Assembly: GCA_913060875.1 (NCBI GenBank)
Contig: CAJXSL010000009.1
Span: 62,001-126,000 of the forward strand
Direction: 5' to 3'
Source of the DNA: an uncultured Desulfobacteraceae bacterium
GTDB lineage: Bacteria > Desulfobacterota > Desulfobacteria > Desulfobacterales > UBA5852
Length of the DNA stretch: 64,000 nucleotides
The notes beneath the pieces are model-generated. The model saw only the letters and a program-made list of their open reading frames with translations. It had not been told where the DNA came from and made no database searches. Position numbers and translations under genes: made by a program. Below, piece by piece: positions 17,696-27,245 of the stretch; position 1 is the first letter of the stretch, and each line of letters starts with the position of its first letter.

Positions 17696-17884
17696 ATGAA
17701 ATTTTTTCTTTGTGTGCTGGGGATGGTGATGATCATCGAGGGTCTCCCCTATTTCGCCTTCCCGGAAAAAATGAAAAATTGGATGCTTCAAATCCAGGCC
17801 ATGCCCGGAGAAACCCTCCGGCGGTTCGGCCTTGTGCTGATGGCCGTGGGACTGGCCCTAACCTACATCGGCAAATCAGGATGA
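17696..17884 (+). CDS. DUF2065 family small membrane protein
   Basis: This 62-residue protein has two membrane helices. The first is MKFFLCVLGMVMIIEGLPYF. The second, RRFGLVLMAVGLALTYIG, follows a short amphipathic loop that ends in LRRFG. Length, spacing and the 'EGLPYFAFP' and 'LRRxGL' features match DUF2065, a widespread family of unknown function. It is seven bases upstream of queA and shares its promoter. The ribosome site is weak. Confidence 0.8.
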   Translation: MKFFLCVLGMVMIIEGLPYFAFPEKMKNWMLQIQAMPGETLRRFGLVLMAVGLALTYIGKSG

Positions 17885-17891
17885 CCCGGCC

Positions 17892-18953
17892 ATGTATGCA
17901 CTGCATGACTACCATTTCGATCTTCCGGAAGAATTGATCGCCCAGACGCCGGCCGCAGAACGTGATCACGCCCGGATGATGGTCATGGACCGCCAAACCG
18001 GTGCTGTTGACCATCGCCGGTTCGTGGACCTCCCCCATCTGCTGAGCCCCCGTGACCTTCTGGTGGTCAACAACACCCGGGTGGTGCCGGCCCGTCTTTT
18101 CGGACACAAGGCCACCGGCGGCAAAGTGGAAGTGCTCATCCTGGACTATGCCGGCGGACTGGAACAGCTCGATACCAAAGGTGTTTTCATCAGCGAATGC
18201 CTGGTCAAAGCCTCCAAATCGCCCCGGCCCGGAACGCACCTGCTTTTTGGTGATATGCTGACCGCCGATGTGCTCGATTCCCGGGATGGCGTTCATACCC
18301 TTCAATTTTCCAGCCAGGCGCCCCTGGAAGCGGTTTTGGATAACATCGGGGCGGTACCGCTGCCGCCCTATATCAAGAGGACCGACCCTGCCGCCAACCC
18401 GCAGGATCGACACGACTACCAGACCGTCTATGCCGCCCACGCCGGGGCGGTGGCCGCCCCCACGGCCGGCCTGCACTTCACCGACGATCTCATGCAGGCC
18501 ATTGAAGCCCGGGGCATCCCGATCGTTGCGTTGACCCTGCATGTGGGTTACGGCACCTTCGTGCCGGTCCGGGTCGACGACATTCGCGACCACCGCATGC
18601 ACGCCGAACGCTTCCACGTTCCATCGGCAGTTGCGGAAACGGTCAATCGCCACAAGGCCGGGGGAGGACGCATTGTGGCGGTGGGCACCACCAGTGTGCG
18701 CACCCTGGAATACGCCACCGGACCGGACGGCCGCTTGCGGGCCACGGAAGGCCAGAACGATCTTTATATCTATCCCGGCTACCGGTTCCGCATGGTGGAC
18801 GCCATGATCACCAATTTTCACCTGCCCCAGTCGACCCTGCTGATGCTGGTATCCGCGTTTGCCGGACGCGAGGCCATCCTGGACGGCTACCGTGAAGCCG
18901 TTAACCAGGGCTATCGTTTTTTCAGCTATGGCGATGGCATGCTGATCGCCTGA
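17892..18953 (+). CDS. queA: tRNA preQ1(34) S-adenosylmethionine ribosyltransferase-isomerase
   Basis: QueA transfers and isomerises the ribosyl part of SAM onto preQ1 at the wobble base of GUN-decoding tRNAs, giving epoxyqueuosine. The 353-residue sequence has family hallmarks: YHFDLPEELIAQTP near the N-terminus, LVVNNTRVVPARLFG, GAVAAPTAGLHFT, LHVGYGTFVPVR and NFHLPQSTLLMLV near the end. Length is normal. The gene encoding the preceding step, tgt, follows 36 bases downstream, making this a queuosine unit. Confidence 0.97.
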   Translation: MYALHDYHFDLPEELIAQTPAAERDHARMMVMDRQTGAVDHRRFVDLPHLLSPRDLLVVNNTRVVPARLFGHKATGGKVEVLILDYAGGLEQLDTKGVFISECLVKASKSPRPGTHLLFGDMLTADVLDSRDGVHTLQFSSQAPLEAVLDNIGAVPLPPYIKRTDPAANPQDRHDYQTVYAAHAGAVAAPTAGLHFTDDLMQAIEARGIPIVALTLHVGYGTFVPVRVDDIRDHRMHAERFHVPSAVAETVNRHKAGGGRIVAVGTTSVRTLEYATGPDGRLRATEGQNDLYIYPGYRFRMVDAMITNFHLPQSTLLMLVSAFAGREAILDGYREAVNQGYRFFSYGDGMLIA

Positions 18954-18980
18954 AACCCAACTTTAAAAGAACGGAACTGA

Positions 18981-20117
<1,137 letters not shown>

Positions 20118-20196
20118 CGTCGGTCGGCCTTGCCGTATACGATATACCACCCGACGCCGTCTCCCACGGACGGCGGAAGCCCATAGGGAGGACATC

Positions 20197-20415
20197 ATGC
20201 GGGATCAAGTCAAGGAAGTGCTGGACAAAATTCGCCCCTCGCTGCAAGCGGACGGGGGGGACGTGGAATTGGTGGACGTTGTCGACGGCATTGTCAAAGT
20301 GCGCCTCAAGGGGGCGTGTGCCGGTTGCCCCATGTCCCAGATGACCCTCAAAAATGGCATTGAAAAGTTTCTCAAGCGGGAAATCCCGGAAGTGGTTGCC
20401 GTGGAGGGCGTTTAA
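20197..20415 (+). CDS. NifU-like C-terminal (Nfu) iron-sulfur scaffold protein
   Basis: This is a 72-residue stand-alone Nfu domain. It opens with [22 protein letters not shown] and contains the cluster-binding CAGCP near residue 40, followed by [16 protein letters not shown]. Such proteins carry [4Fe-4S] clusters to target enzymes. AGGGAGG lies before the ATG at 20197; the frame is open upstream into tgt, but that is not a likely start. It is probably cotranscribed with queA-tgt. Confidence 0.93.
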   Translation: MRDQVKEVLDKIRPSLQADGGDVELVDVVDGIVKVRLKGACAGCPMSQMTLKNGIEKFLKREIPEVVAVEGV

Positions 20416-20515
20416 TTTACAACGCGGCCGATAGCGATTGCCGAACCGGGCCGGGCCTCTTCTTAATCAACCTCATGCGTGCCGCCACGCACGCCAGCCG
20501 ATGGATTGGACTGTC

Positions 20516-21694
20516 ATGACCATTGCCAAAAAAATCGATTCGTTCATCAACCGCTCGTCCTGGATCCGCAAAATGTTTGAAGAGGGCGGACGCCTCAAGG
20601 CCCTGCACGGCGCCGAAAAAGTGTTCGACTTCAGCCTCGGCAACCCCAACATTGCCGCGCCCGACTGCTTTGACAAAACCCTGGCCGAAACCGCCTGCTC
20701 CTGCAGCGGCGAACACGGCTACATGCCCAATACGGGGTATCCCCACGTCCGACAGGCCGTGGCCAAGTATCTGGCGGCCGAACAGGGTGCCGTCCTCAGT
20801 GAAACCGAAATCATCATGACCTGCGGCGCTTCCGGCGCCCTCAACGTGGCCCTGAAAACGCTGCTTGACCCCGGGGACGAAGTGCTGACCCCCATTCCCT
20901 GCTTCGTTGAGTATGGTTTTTACGCCGACAACCACGGCGGGGTGCTGAAGACCGTGCCCACCCACACGGATTTTTCCCTGGACCTCGATCGTATGGAAGA
21001 GGCCATTACCGAGCGCACCAAGGTCGTCCTGATCAACTCGCCCAACAATCCCACCGGCCAGATTTACAGCCGGGAAAGTCTCGAGGCTTTGGGCGAACTT
21101 CTGCGGCGCAAGAGCGAACAGTTCGATCGCACCATCTACCTGGTGTCCGATGAACCCTACCGTAAAATCGTTTTCGACAATCATCCGGTACCCAGCATTT
21201 TTCAATGCTATGCCAACAGCATCATCGGCACCTCCTATTCCAAGGATATTTCCATTCCGGGCGAACGCATCGGGTTTGCCGCGGTCAACCCGGCCGCCGA
21301 CTATCATGACGACCTCCTGAACGGCATGGCGCTGGCCAACCGGATTCTGGGTTTTGTCAATGCGCCCGCCCTCATGCAGAAAATCGTCGCCTGTCTACAG
21401 GGCACCAGTGTCGACATCAGCCTTTACCAGCGCAAACGGGATCTCCTGTGCCAGGGACTGGCCGAAGCCGGTTATGAATTCACGACGCCGCCGGGCACCT
21501 TTTATCTTTTCCCCAAAACCCCCATCGCCGATGATGTCCAATTCGTGCAGGCCCTGCAGGAAGAGTTGATTCTTGTCGTCCCGGGCAGCGGGTTCATGGG
21601 GCCCGGCCATTTCCGCATCGCCTTCTGTGTGGATGACGACACCATCGTGAACGCCCTGCCCGGGTTTGCGCGGGCCATGGCCCGCTTCCGATGA
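20516..21694 (+). CDS. Pyridoxal-phosphate aminotransferase, class I/II
   Basis: This fold-type I aminotransferase of about 392 residues has FDFSLGNPNIAAP near the N-terminus, the glycine-rich CGASGALNVALKTLL, the Asn-Pro motif INSPNNPTGQ, the Asp-Tyr region VSDEPYR, the PLP lysine in TSYSKDISIPGERIG and a substrate-binding Arg in GHFRIAFC. The sequence does not decide between aspartate, alanine and other specificities. The ATG at 20516 is preferred; ATG at 20501 is possible. Confidence 0.9.
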   Translation: MTIAKKIDSFINRSSWIRKMFEEGGRLKALHGAEKVFDFSLGNPNIAAPDCFDKTLAETACSCSGEHGYMPNTGYPHVRQAVAKYLAAEQGAVLSETEIIMTCGASGALNVALKTLLDPGDEVLTPIPCFVEYGFYADNHGGVLKTVPTHTDFSLDLDRMEEAITERTKVVLINSPNNPTGQIYSRESLEALGELLRRKSEQFDRTIYLVSDEPYRKIVFDNHPVPSIFQCYANSIIGTSYSKDISIPGERIGFAAVNPAADYHDDLLNGMALANRILGFVNAPALMQKIVACLQGTSVDISLYQRKRDLLCQGLAEAGYEFTTPPGTFYLFPKTPIADDVQFVQALQEELILVVPGSGFMGPGHFRIAFCVDDDTIVNALPGFARAMARFR

Positions 21695-21793
21695 TCCGGA
21701 TTTTTCCGGCGTAACGGCCAGGGAACAGGCCCCCACAAAAATGCGGTAGCATTGCTGAACGTCCATCCCAACAGTGGTTCAGGGAGGCGTGAC

Positions 21794-24151
21794 ATGCCGA
21801 TTTTTCAGTCTTTTCGGGATCTGCGCATCCAGCACAAACTGCTGGCCGGCTATTCCGCGGTCTTCATCCTGTGCATCATCCTGGGTAGTATGGTCGTATA
21901 CTCCGTCGTCCGCCAGACGCTGGAATCCAATATCGAAAGCGAGCTGAAGAACACCACCACCTCGATTCTCAATATGGTCCGGACCTCGGCGGCCACCTCC
22001 ATCAAAAACCATCTCCGGGCCGTAGCGGAAAAAAATCACGACATCGCAGCCTATTTCCATGGGCAGGCGCTGGCCGGCCACCTCACTCAAAGCGAAGCCC
22101 GGCAGAGGGTCGCCGAAATCATCCTGAGTCAGTCCATCGGGGCCACCGGATACGTCTACTGTCTGGACAGTACCGGGATCATCAACGTTCATCCCAAGCA
22201 GGAATTGATCGGCGCCAATCTGTCCGAGTATGCCTTCATCCGTGAACAGACCGTCCGCAAGGACGGCTACCTGGAATACGACTGGATGAACCCCGGCGAG
22301 GCCCGGGCCCGCCCCAAGGCCCTCTACATGAATTATTTCGAGCCCTGGGACTGGATCATTTCGGTTTCGTCCTACCGGGAAGAATTTCACGAACTGGTGA
22401 ATGTGGACGACTTCCGCGACAGCATCCTCTCCCTGCAGTTCGGCCAGACCGGCTATTCCTATATCATCGACGAGCACGGCAACATGGTGCTGCACCCCCA
22501 GGTCAGCGGCAACTACCTGCATGCCAGGGACCGCAACGGCCTTGAATTCATCAAGGCAATCTGCGCCCGCAAAAGCGGCAAGATCACCTATTCATGGGAA
22601 AACCCGGGGGAAAACAGGGCCCGTGACAAACTGGTGATTTTCAACCACATTCCCGAATATCAATGGATCGTGGCCTCTTCCAGCTATCTCGACGAGTTTT
22701 ATGCCCCCCTGAACACCATGCACCGCCTGATCCTGGCCACTGTGCTCATGTCCTTTATCATCGTTTTGCCGCTGACGCTGACCATCAGCAATTCCATCAC
22801 CACCCCCCTCAAGCAACTCATGAACCATTTTTCATCCGGCGCCGGCGGCAATTACAGCGTCCGCATGGAGCGGCGCTCCAGGGACGAAATCGGTCGTCTG
22901 GCCAACTACTTCAACCAGTTCATGGAACGGCTGGAAGCCTACAGCAGCAGCCTCGAAAACGAAATCAACGAAAGGGAGCGCCTGCAGCATTACCTGGCCA
23001 GCATCATTAACTCGATGCCGTCCGTTCTTGTGGGGGTCGACCGCTGGGGACGCGTCACCCAATGGAACCGCGCCGCCGAGAAGGCCACCGGGGTAAGCAG
23101 CGCCGAAGCCCGCAACCAGAATCTGGGACACATCTATCCCCTCATGCAGCCCCTGGGCGGCATGGTCAAAGAGGCCATCCGCGAACGAAGCGTCCGGCAG
23201 GCCGAAAAGGTGGCCTATCCGATGGGCGGTCAGATTCATTATGCCGACATCATGGTCTACCCCCTGGATATCGAGACTCTGGAAGGCGCTGTCATCCGGA
23301 TCGACGACGTGACGGCCCGGGTGCGCATGGAAAACACCATGGTGCAGACGGAGAAAATGCTCTCGGTGGGGGGGCTGGCCGCCGGCATGGCCCACGAAAT
23401 CAACAACCCCCTCAGCGGCATCCTGCAAAGCGCCCAGAATATCGTGCGCCGCCTCGATCCGGCCCTGGCCGAGAACCACACCGTGGCAGCCCTGTTCGGA
23501 ACCGACCTGGCCAGCATCCGTGGCTATCTGGAAGCGCGGGGGATCAGCCGGTTTATCGACGGCATCCGCCAGTCCGGCGAAAGGGCCTCCACCACGGTCG
23601 CCGATATGCTCCATTTCAGCCGGCCCAGCGATGCCCGCCTGGTGCCGACCGCGATGGAAGAATTGCTTGAAAAAACAGTGGCCCTGGCGGCCCATGACTA
23701 TGACCTGCGCAAAAAATACGACTTCCGCCAGATTGAGATCGTGCGCGAATATGAAGACGGCCTGCCGCCGGTCCCCTGCGTGGCCACTGAAATCGGCCAG
23801 GTCATCCTGAATCTCCTGCGCAACGCGTCCCAGGCATTTGGTCCGGCCGGCGCGACCAAGGGCACACCCCGCATTACCCTTCGCCTTTCCCGTGAACCCG
23901 GCTTCGTGCGTATCGAAGTGAACGATAACGGCCCGGGCATGGATGAAGAAACCCGCAAACGGGTTTTCGAACCCTTTTTCACGACCAAAGACGTGGGGGT
24001 GGGCACCGGTCTGGGGCTGTCGGTATCGTATTTTATCGTGACCAGTCACCACCGGGGCACCATGGCAGTGGATTCCGCCCCCGGGAAGGGCGCACGCTTC
24101 ACCCTGCGACTGCCGTGGGGCGACAAAATGCCCCCCGCGGGTAAACCTTAA
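21794..24151 (+). CDS. Sensor histidine kinase with tandem Cache domains, HAMP and PAS
   Basis: This 785-residue membrane sensor has one N-terminal helix (about residues 16-40). Two periplasmic Cache modules follow, seen in the parallel segments TGYVYCLDSTGIINVHP and TGYSYIIDEHGNMVLHP, each followed by a DWI/QWI-V-S-S-Y pattern. Next come a second helix, HAMP (PLKQLMNHF), PAS (NSMPSVLVGVD), the phosphoacceptor MAHEINNPLSG near residue 534 and a HATPase domain with LRNASQAF, DNGPGM and GTGLGLSVSY. GGGAGG precedes the ATG. It lies 15 bases before a sigma-54 response regulator and upstream of a carboxylate transporter and acyl-CoA synthetase, so a small carboxylate signal is a reasonable inference. 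Confidence 0.93.
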   Translation: MPIFQSFRDLRIQHKLLAGYSAVFILCIILGSMVVYSVVRQTLESNIESELKNTTTSILNMVRTSAATSIKNHLRAVAEKNHDIAAYFHGQALAGHLTQSEARQRVAEIILSQSIGATGYVYCLDSTGIINVHPKQELIGANLSEYAFIREQTVRKDGYLEYDWMNPGEARARPKALYMNYFEPWDWIISVSSYREEFHELVNVDDFRDSILSLQFGQTGYSYIIDEHGNMVLHPQVSGNYLHARDRNGLEFIKAICARKSGKITYSWENPGENRARDKLVIFNHIPEYQWIVASSSYLDEFYAPLNTMHRLILATVLMSFIIVLPLTLTISNSITTPLKQLMNHFSSGAGGNYSVRMERRSRDEIGRLANYFNQFMERLEAYSSSLENEINERERLQHYLASIINSMPSVLVGVDRWGRVTQWNRAAEKATGVSSAEARNQNLGHIYPLMQPLGGMVKEAIRERSVRQAEKVAYPMGGQIHYADIMVYPLDIETLEGAVIRIDDVTARVRMENTMVQTEKMLSVGGLAAGMAHEINNPLSGILQSAQNIVRRLDPALAENHTVAALFGTDLASIRGYLEARGISRFIDGIRQSGERASTTVADMLHFSRPSDARLVPTAMEELLEKTVALAAHDYDLRKKYDFRQIEIVREYEDGLPPVPCVATEIGQVILNLLRNASQAFGPAGATKGTPRITLRLSREPGFVRIEVNDNGPGMDEETRKRVFEPFFTTKDVGVGTGLGLSVSYFIVTSHHRGTMAVDSAPGKGARFTLRLPWGDKMPPAGKP

Positions 24152-24166
24152 GAGGGAAAGAACGCC

Positions 24167-26101
24167 ATGCGCAAAGCACGCCTGCCCATGCCCTCTTCGG
24201 CCCATCGTCCGGTCAAGATTCTGGCCATCGACGATGAGCCCGTCATCCGTGACAATATCGCCTCCTATCTGGAGGACAGCGGCTTCAAAGTTCTGCAGGC
24301 CGGCGACGGCCAGGAAGGACTGGCCCTTTTCCGGGAACAAGCGCCGGACTTGATCCTGCTCGATCTGCGGATGCCGGGTATGGACGGGCTGGCATTTCTG
24401 GAAACCCTGCAAGGGGAAGCCTCCGACACCCCGGTCATCGTCGTTTCCGGCACCGGCGTGCTGCAGGATGCCATTGAAGCCCTGCGCGCCGGGGCCCATG
24501 ATTTTGTCACCAAACCCATCATCGACATGGCCGTCCTGGAGCATGCCATTCAAAACGCTCTGGAACGCGCCCGCCTCCGTCAGGAAAACAACCGCTACCG
24601 GCAGCATCTTGAAGAAGAAATCGCCCGCCGCACGGCCGACCTGGTGGAGCGTACCCGGGAACTGGAAGCCTCCAACCAAAACTTGAAAAAGGAAATCGTT
24701 CAGCGCAAACAGGCCGAAGCGACCCTGCGCAACCGCGAACAAAAATTCCGGGAGCTGGCCGATCTCCTGCCGCAACCCGTGTTTGAAATCGATCAGGCGC
24801 AGCAGTTCTCCTTCATCAACCGCTATGGCGCTGAAATCCTGGCCGGGGGGGACCAGGCCCGCATCGCTCAAATGACCGCAAAGGACATCTTCAGCCCCGA
24901 CACCCATCCCCAGATCGCGGCGGCCATGCGTCAGATCATGGCGGGCAAAGGCCCGGTGGAATTCGAAGCGGTGGTCCTCCGCCGGGACCAAACCCTCTTC
25001 CCGGCCATGGTCTATGCCAGCCCTATCATCCGCGCCGGCGACCTGGTCGGTTTGCGTGGCATCCTCTTCGACCTGACGGCAATTCGCAAAGCCGAGGAGG
25101 CGCTCCGGGCCAGTGAAGCCCAATTACGCCAGGAAAACTTGCGCCTGCGATCGTCGTTGAAAGACCTCGGGCGCTTTGGCCGCATTATCGGTAAAAGCCA
25201 CGCCATGCACGAAGTTTACCAGGTGATTCTTAAAGCGGCCGGATCCAGCGCCAACGTCATCATTTACGGCGAATCCGGCACCGGTAAGGAACTGGTAGCC
25301 CACACCATCCACGAATTGAGCGATCGAAGCCACCGTACTTTCGTTCCCGTGAATTGCGGTGCGATTCCGGAAAACCTTCTGGAAAGCGAATTCTTCGGCC
25401 ACAAAAAGGGCGCTTTCACCGGCGCCCACAAGGACAAACCCGGATTTCTGGCCGAAGCCGACGGTGGCAGCCTTTTCCTGGACGAAATCGGCGAGATCAA
25501 TCCCAACCTCCAGGTAAAACTGCTGCGCGCCATCGAAGGGGGCGGCTACACACCCATCGGCAGCAACGAGACGGTCATGCCTGATATCCGCATCATTGCC
25601 GCTACCAATCGCGATCTCACGGAAGAAGTCCGCCGAGGCAACCTGCGGGATGATTTTTTCTATCGGATCCACATTATCCCCATTCACCTGCCGCCCCTGC
25701 GCGACCGCCGGGAGGACATCCCGCTTCTCATTCAACATTTCCTGCAATCATTAAGCGATGCTGACACCCTGCCGGTCATGCCCGAACATGCCATCCAGTC
25801 CATGGTGCAGCGGGATTGGCCCGGAAATGTCCGTGAACTGCAAAATGCCGTTCATCGCTTCATCACCCTGAACTCGGTTGAAGCCGTGGAGGTGTCGGCA
25901 CCGCCGCAGGGGCCTCCCACCGACCCAACGGTGCCGCCATTGGAGCCCACGCTATCCCTGAAAGCAGCCATGGGCCACTACGAAAAGCAATACCTTCTCC
26001 GGGTGCTGGAAGCTCACCAGTGGCGCCGAGCCCGCGTCGCGACCCTCCTGGGCGTTGACCGCCGCACCCTCTTTCGTAAAATGAAGGTTCATGGGCTATA
26101 A
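24167..26101 (+). CDS. Sigma-54-dependent response regulator (REC-PAS-AAA+-Fis)
   Basis: This 644-residue activator has a receiver domain with acceptor Asp66 (LLDLRMPGMDG) and a coiled segment. A PAS domain (about residues 195-305) precedes a sigma-54 AAA+ domain with Walker A GESGTGKE, GAFTGA for sigma-54 contact and Walker B GGSLFLDEIGE. It ends with a Fis-type helix-turn-helix (VATLLGVDRRTLFRKMK). The cognate kinase is directly upstream. The next intergenic region contains a sigma-54 promoter, making the transporter/synthetase pair its likely target. The extra PAS domain suggests a second input. Confidence 0.95.
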   Translation: MRKARLPMPSSAHRPVKILAIDDEPVIRDNIASYLEDSGFKVLQAGDGQEGLALFREQAPDLILLDLRMPGMDGLAFLETLQGEASDTPVIVVSGTGVLQDAIEALRAGAHDFVTKPIIDMAVLEHAIQNALERARLRQENNRYRQHLEEEIARRTADLVERTRELEASNQNLKKEIVQRKQAEATLRNREQKFRELADLLPQPVFEIDQAQQFSFINRYGAEILAGGDQARIAQMTAKDIFSPDTHPQIAAAMRQIMAGKGPVEFEAVVLRRDQTLFPAMVYASPIIRAGDLVGLRGILFDLTAIRKAEEALRASEAQLRQENLRLRSSLKDLGRFGRIIGKSHAMHEVYQVILKAAGSSANVIIYGESGTGKELVAHTIHELSDRSHRTFVPVNCGAIPENLLESEFFGHKKGAFTGAHKDKPGFLAEADGGSLFLDEIGEINPNLQVKLLRAIEGGGYTPIGSNETVMPDIRIIAATNRDLTEEVRRGNLRDDFFYRIHIIPIHLPPLRDRREDIPLLIQHFLQSLSDADTLPVMPEHAIQSMVQRDWPGNVRELQNAVHRFITLNSVEAVEVSAPPQGPPTDPTVPPLEPTLSLKAAMGHYEKQYLLRVLEAHQWRRARVATLLGVDRRTLFRKMKVHGL

Positions 26102-26112
26102 TTGACCATTTT

Positions 26113-26194
26113 TGGGACATTTTTGTCATTTCCCGAAATTTCACATATTTTAAAGTATTTACATTGTAAGAGTCGTTAAAATGTGACAATTTTG
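26113..26194 (+). promoter_or_regulatory. Candidate activator-binding sites upstream of the sigma-54 promoter
   Basis: TGGGACATTTTTGTCA (26113-26128, containing GACA/TGTC arms) and TGTGACAATTTTG (26182-26194) are near-repeats starting 69 bases apart. They lie about 95-175 bases upstream of the -24 element, where enhancer-binding proteins usually bind. This is inferred from position and similarity only. Confidence 0.35.
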
Positions 26195-26286
26195 CCTCTT
26201 TTTTAAATTTCATTCATTCTTCATAGGCCGTCTTAATCCCTATCTATATATTAGTTGTTTAAAGACTTTCTAAATCGTAAATTTTG

Positions 26287-26302
26287 TGGCATATGAGTTG
26301 CA
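26287..26302 (+). promoter_or_regulatory. Sigma-54 (-24/-12) promoter
   Basis: TGGCAT, five bases, then TTGCA matches the RpoN consensus TGGCAC-N5-TTGCA with the required spacing between the invariant GG and GC. Transcription would start near 26314 and run into the transporter gene. The upstream neighbour is a sigma-54 activator. Confidence 0.75.
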
Positions 26303-26500
26303 CTGCCATGGGCATCCTGTTTCGGAAAATGCCGCCAAAGACATTTTCCGGCGATCGACCCCGAAAGGAGGTGGCCAGCAGCAAGACCGGTCGCGCACAG
26401 GAAAGACGCTTCATCACGGGATGACACCGGGAGATTACAGCCCGCGGTCCCGCCGGAAATAAGCTTCATTGCCTGAATACATAAACTTTAGGAGGATGAC

Positions 26501-27121
26501 ATGGCAGAGCAGCAGCAAATGGGTAATCCCGCAGTGGTCGGACTGGCAGGGTTTGGATTGACAACCATGGTTCTTCAGTTTCACAATGTCGGCTGGATGG
26601 GTATCGGCCCGGTTTTAGCCTTGGCCATTGCCTTCGGCGGGGGCGCCCAATTGATCGCCGGTTTCCAGGAATTTAAATGCGGCAACAATTTCGGCTACAG
26701 CGCCTTTGTTTCCTACGGCTCGTTCTGGATCGCCCTGGGCATCATTTTTCTGCTCAACCATTTCGGCATCTACAAAGCCAGCGGGACGGACGTGGGCTGG
26801 TTCCTCGTTGCCTGGACCCTTTACACAGCGATCCTCTGGGTGGCGGCCATGCGGGTTCACGGTGCCATGGCCATCACGTTCACACTCCTTCTCATCGGCT
26901 TCATTCTCCTGGATCTCGCCCACTTCGGCTACCCTGCCCTGACGAAAGTGGCCGGCTATGAACTCATGGCCTGTGCTGCGGCTGCCTGGTATATGATGGC
27001 CCATGTCATTTTTCTCCAGGTTTTCGGAAAAGACATTCTGCCGGTTGGGAAGCCTTGGATCACCGGCGAAGCGGAAAAGGTCAAAGGCACTCCGCTGGCT
27101 GCCAAAGCCCCTGCCCGTTGA
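26501..27121 (+). CDS. Acetate/succinate-type transporter, GPR1/FUN34/YaaH family
   Basis: This 206-residue protein has six hydrophobic segments and the family signature NPAVVGLAGFG at residues 8-18. FQEFKCGNNFGYSAFVSYG follows, as in SatP-type carriers. Members move acetate, propionate or succinate with protons. AGGAGG lies before the ATG. It is followed by an acyl-CoA synthetase gene and preceded by a sigma-54 promoter, which suggests uptake and activation of a short-chain acid. The exact substrate cannot be read from the sequence. Confidence 0.92.
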   Translation: MAEQQQMGNPAVVGLAGFGLTTMVLQFHNVGWMGIGPVLALAIAFGGGAQLIAGFQEFKCGNNFGYSAFVSYGSFWIALGIIFLLNHFGIYKASGTDVGWFLVAWTLYTAILWVAAMRVHGAMAITFTLLLIGFILLDLAHFGYPALTKVAGYELMACAAAAWYMMAHVIFLQVFGKDILPVGKPWITGEAEKVKGTPLAAKAPAR

Positions 27122-27245
27122 CAGCGCTTGGCAGACCATCCGGGCAACACCCCGATCCAGCAGCCTGCGGCCTCGCCGAACCAACGGAATCCAACTGACG
27201 GGGTGTTTTCGGCAACTCGGATAAACACAGAAAGGAAAGTGACCC

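Larger units (their letters stand above)
26102..26500. other. AT-rich intergenic region, 399 bases
   Basis: No gene is visible. The left half is strongly AT-rich compared with its neighbours and holds repeated TG(G/T)GACA elements. The middle holds a sigma-54 promoter. That leaves a 5' leader of roughly 185 bases before the transporter gene, in which I see no recognisable riboswitch. Confidence 0.6.

Noticed and set aside
22832-25123. A 763-codon open frame on the minus strand spanning the kinase and response regulator genes
   Set aside because: It crosses two genes with unmistakable plus-strand domains, and its own translation shows no recognisable motif.
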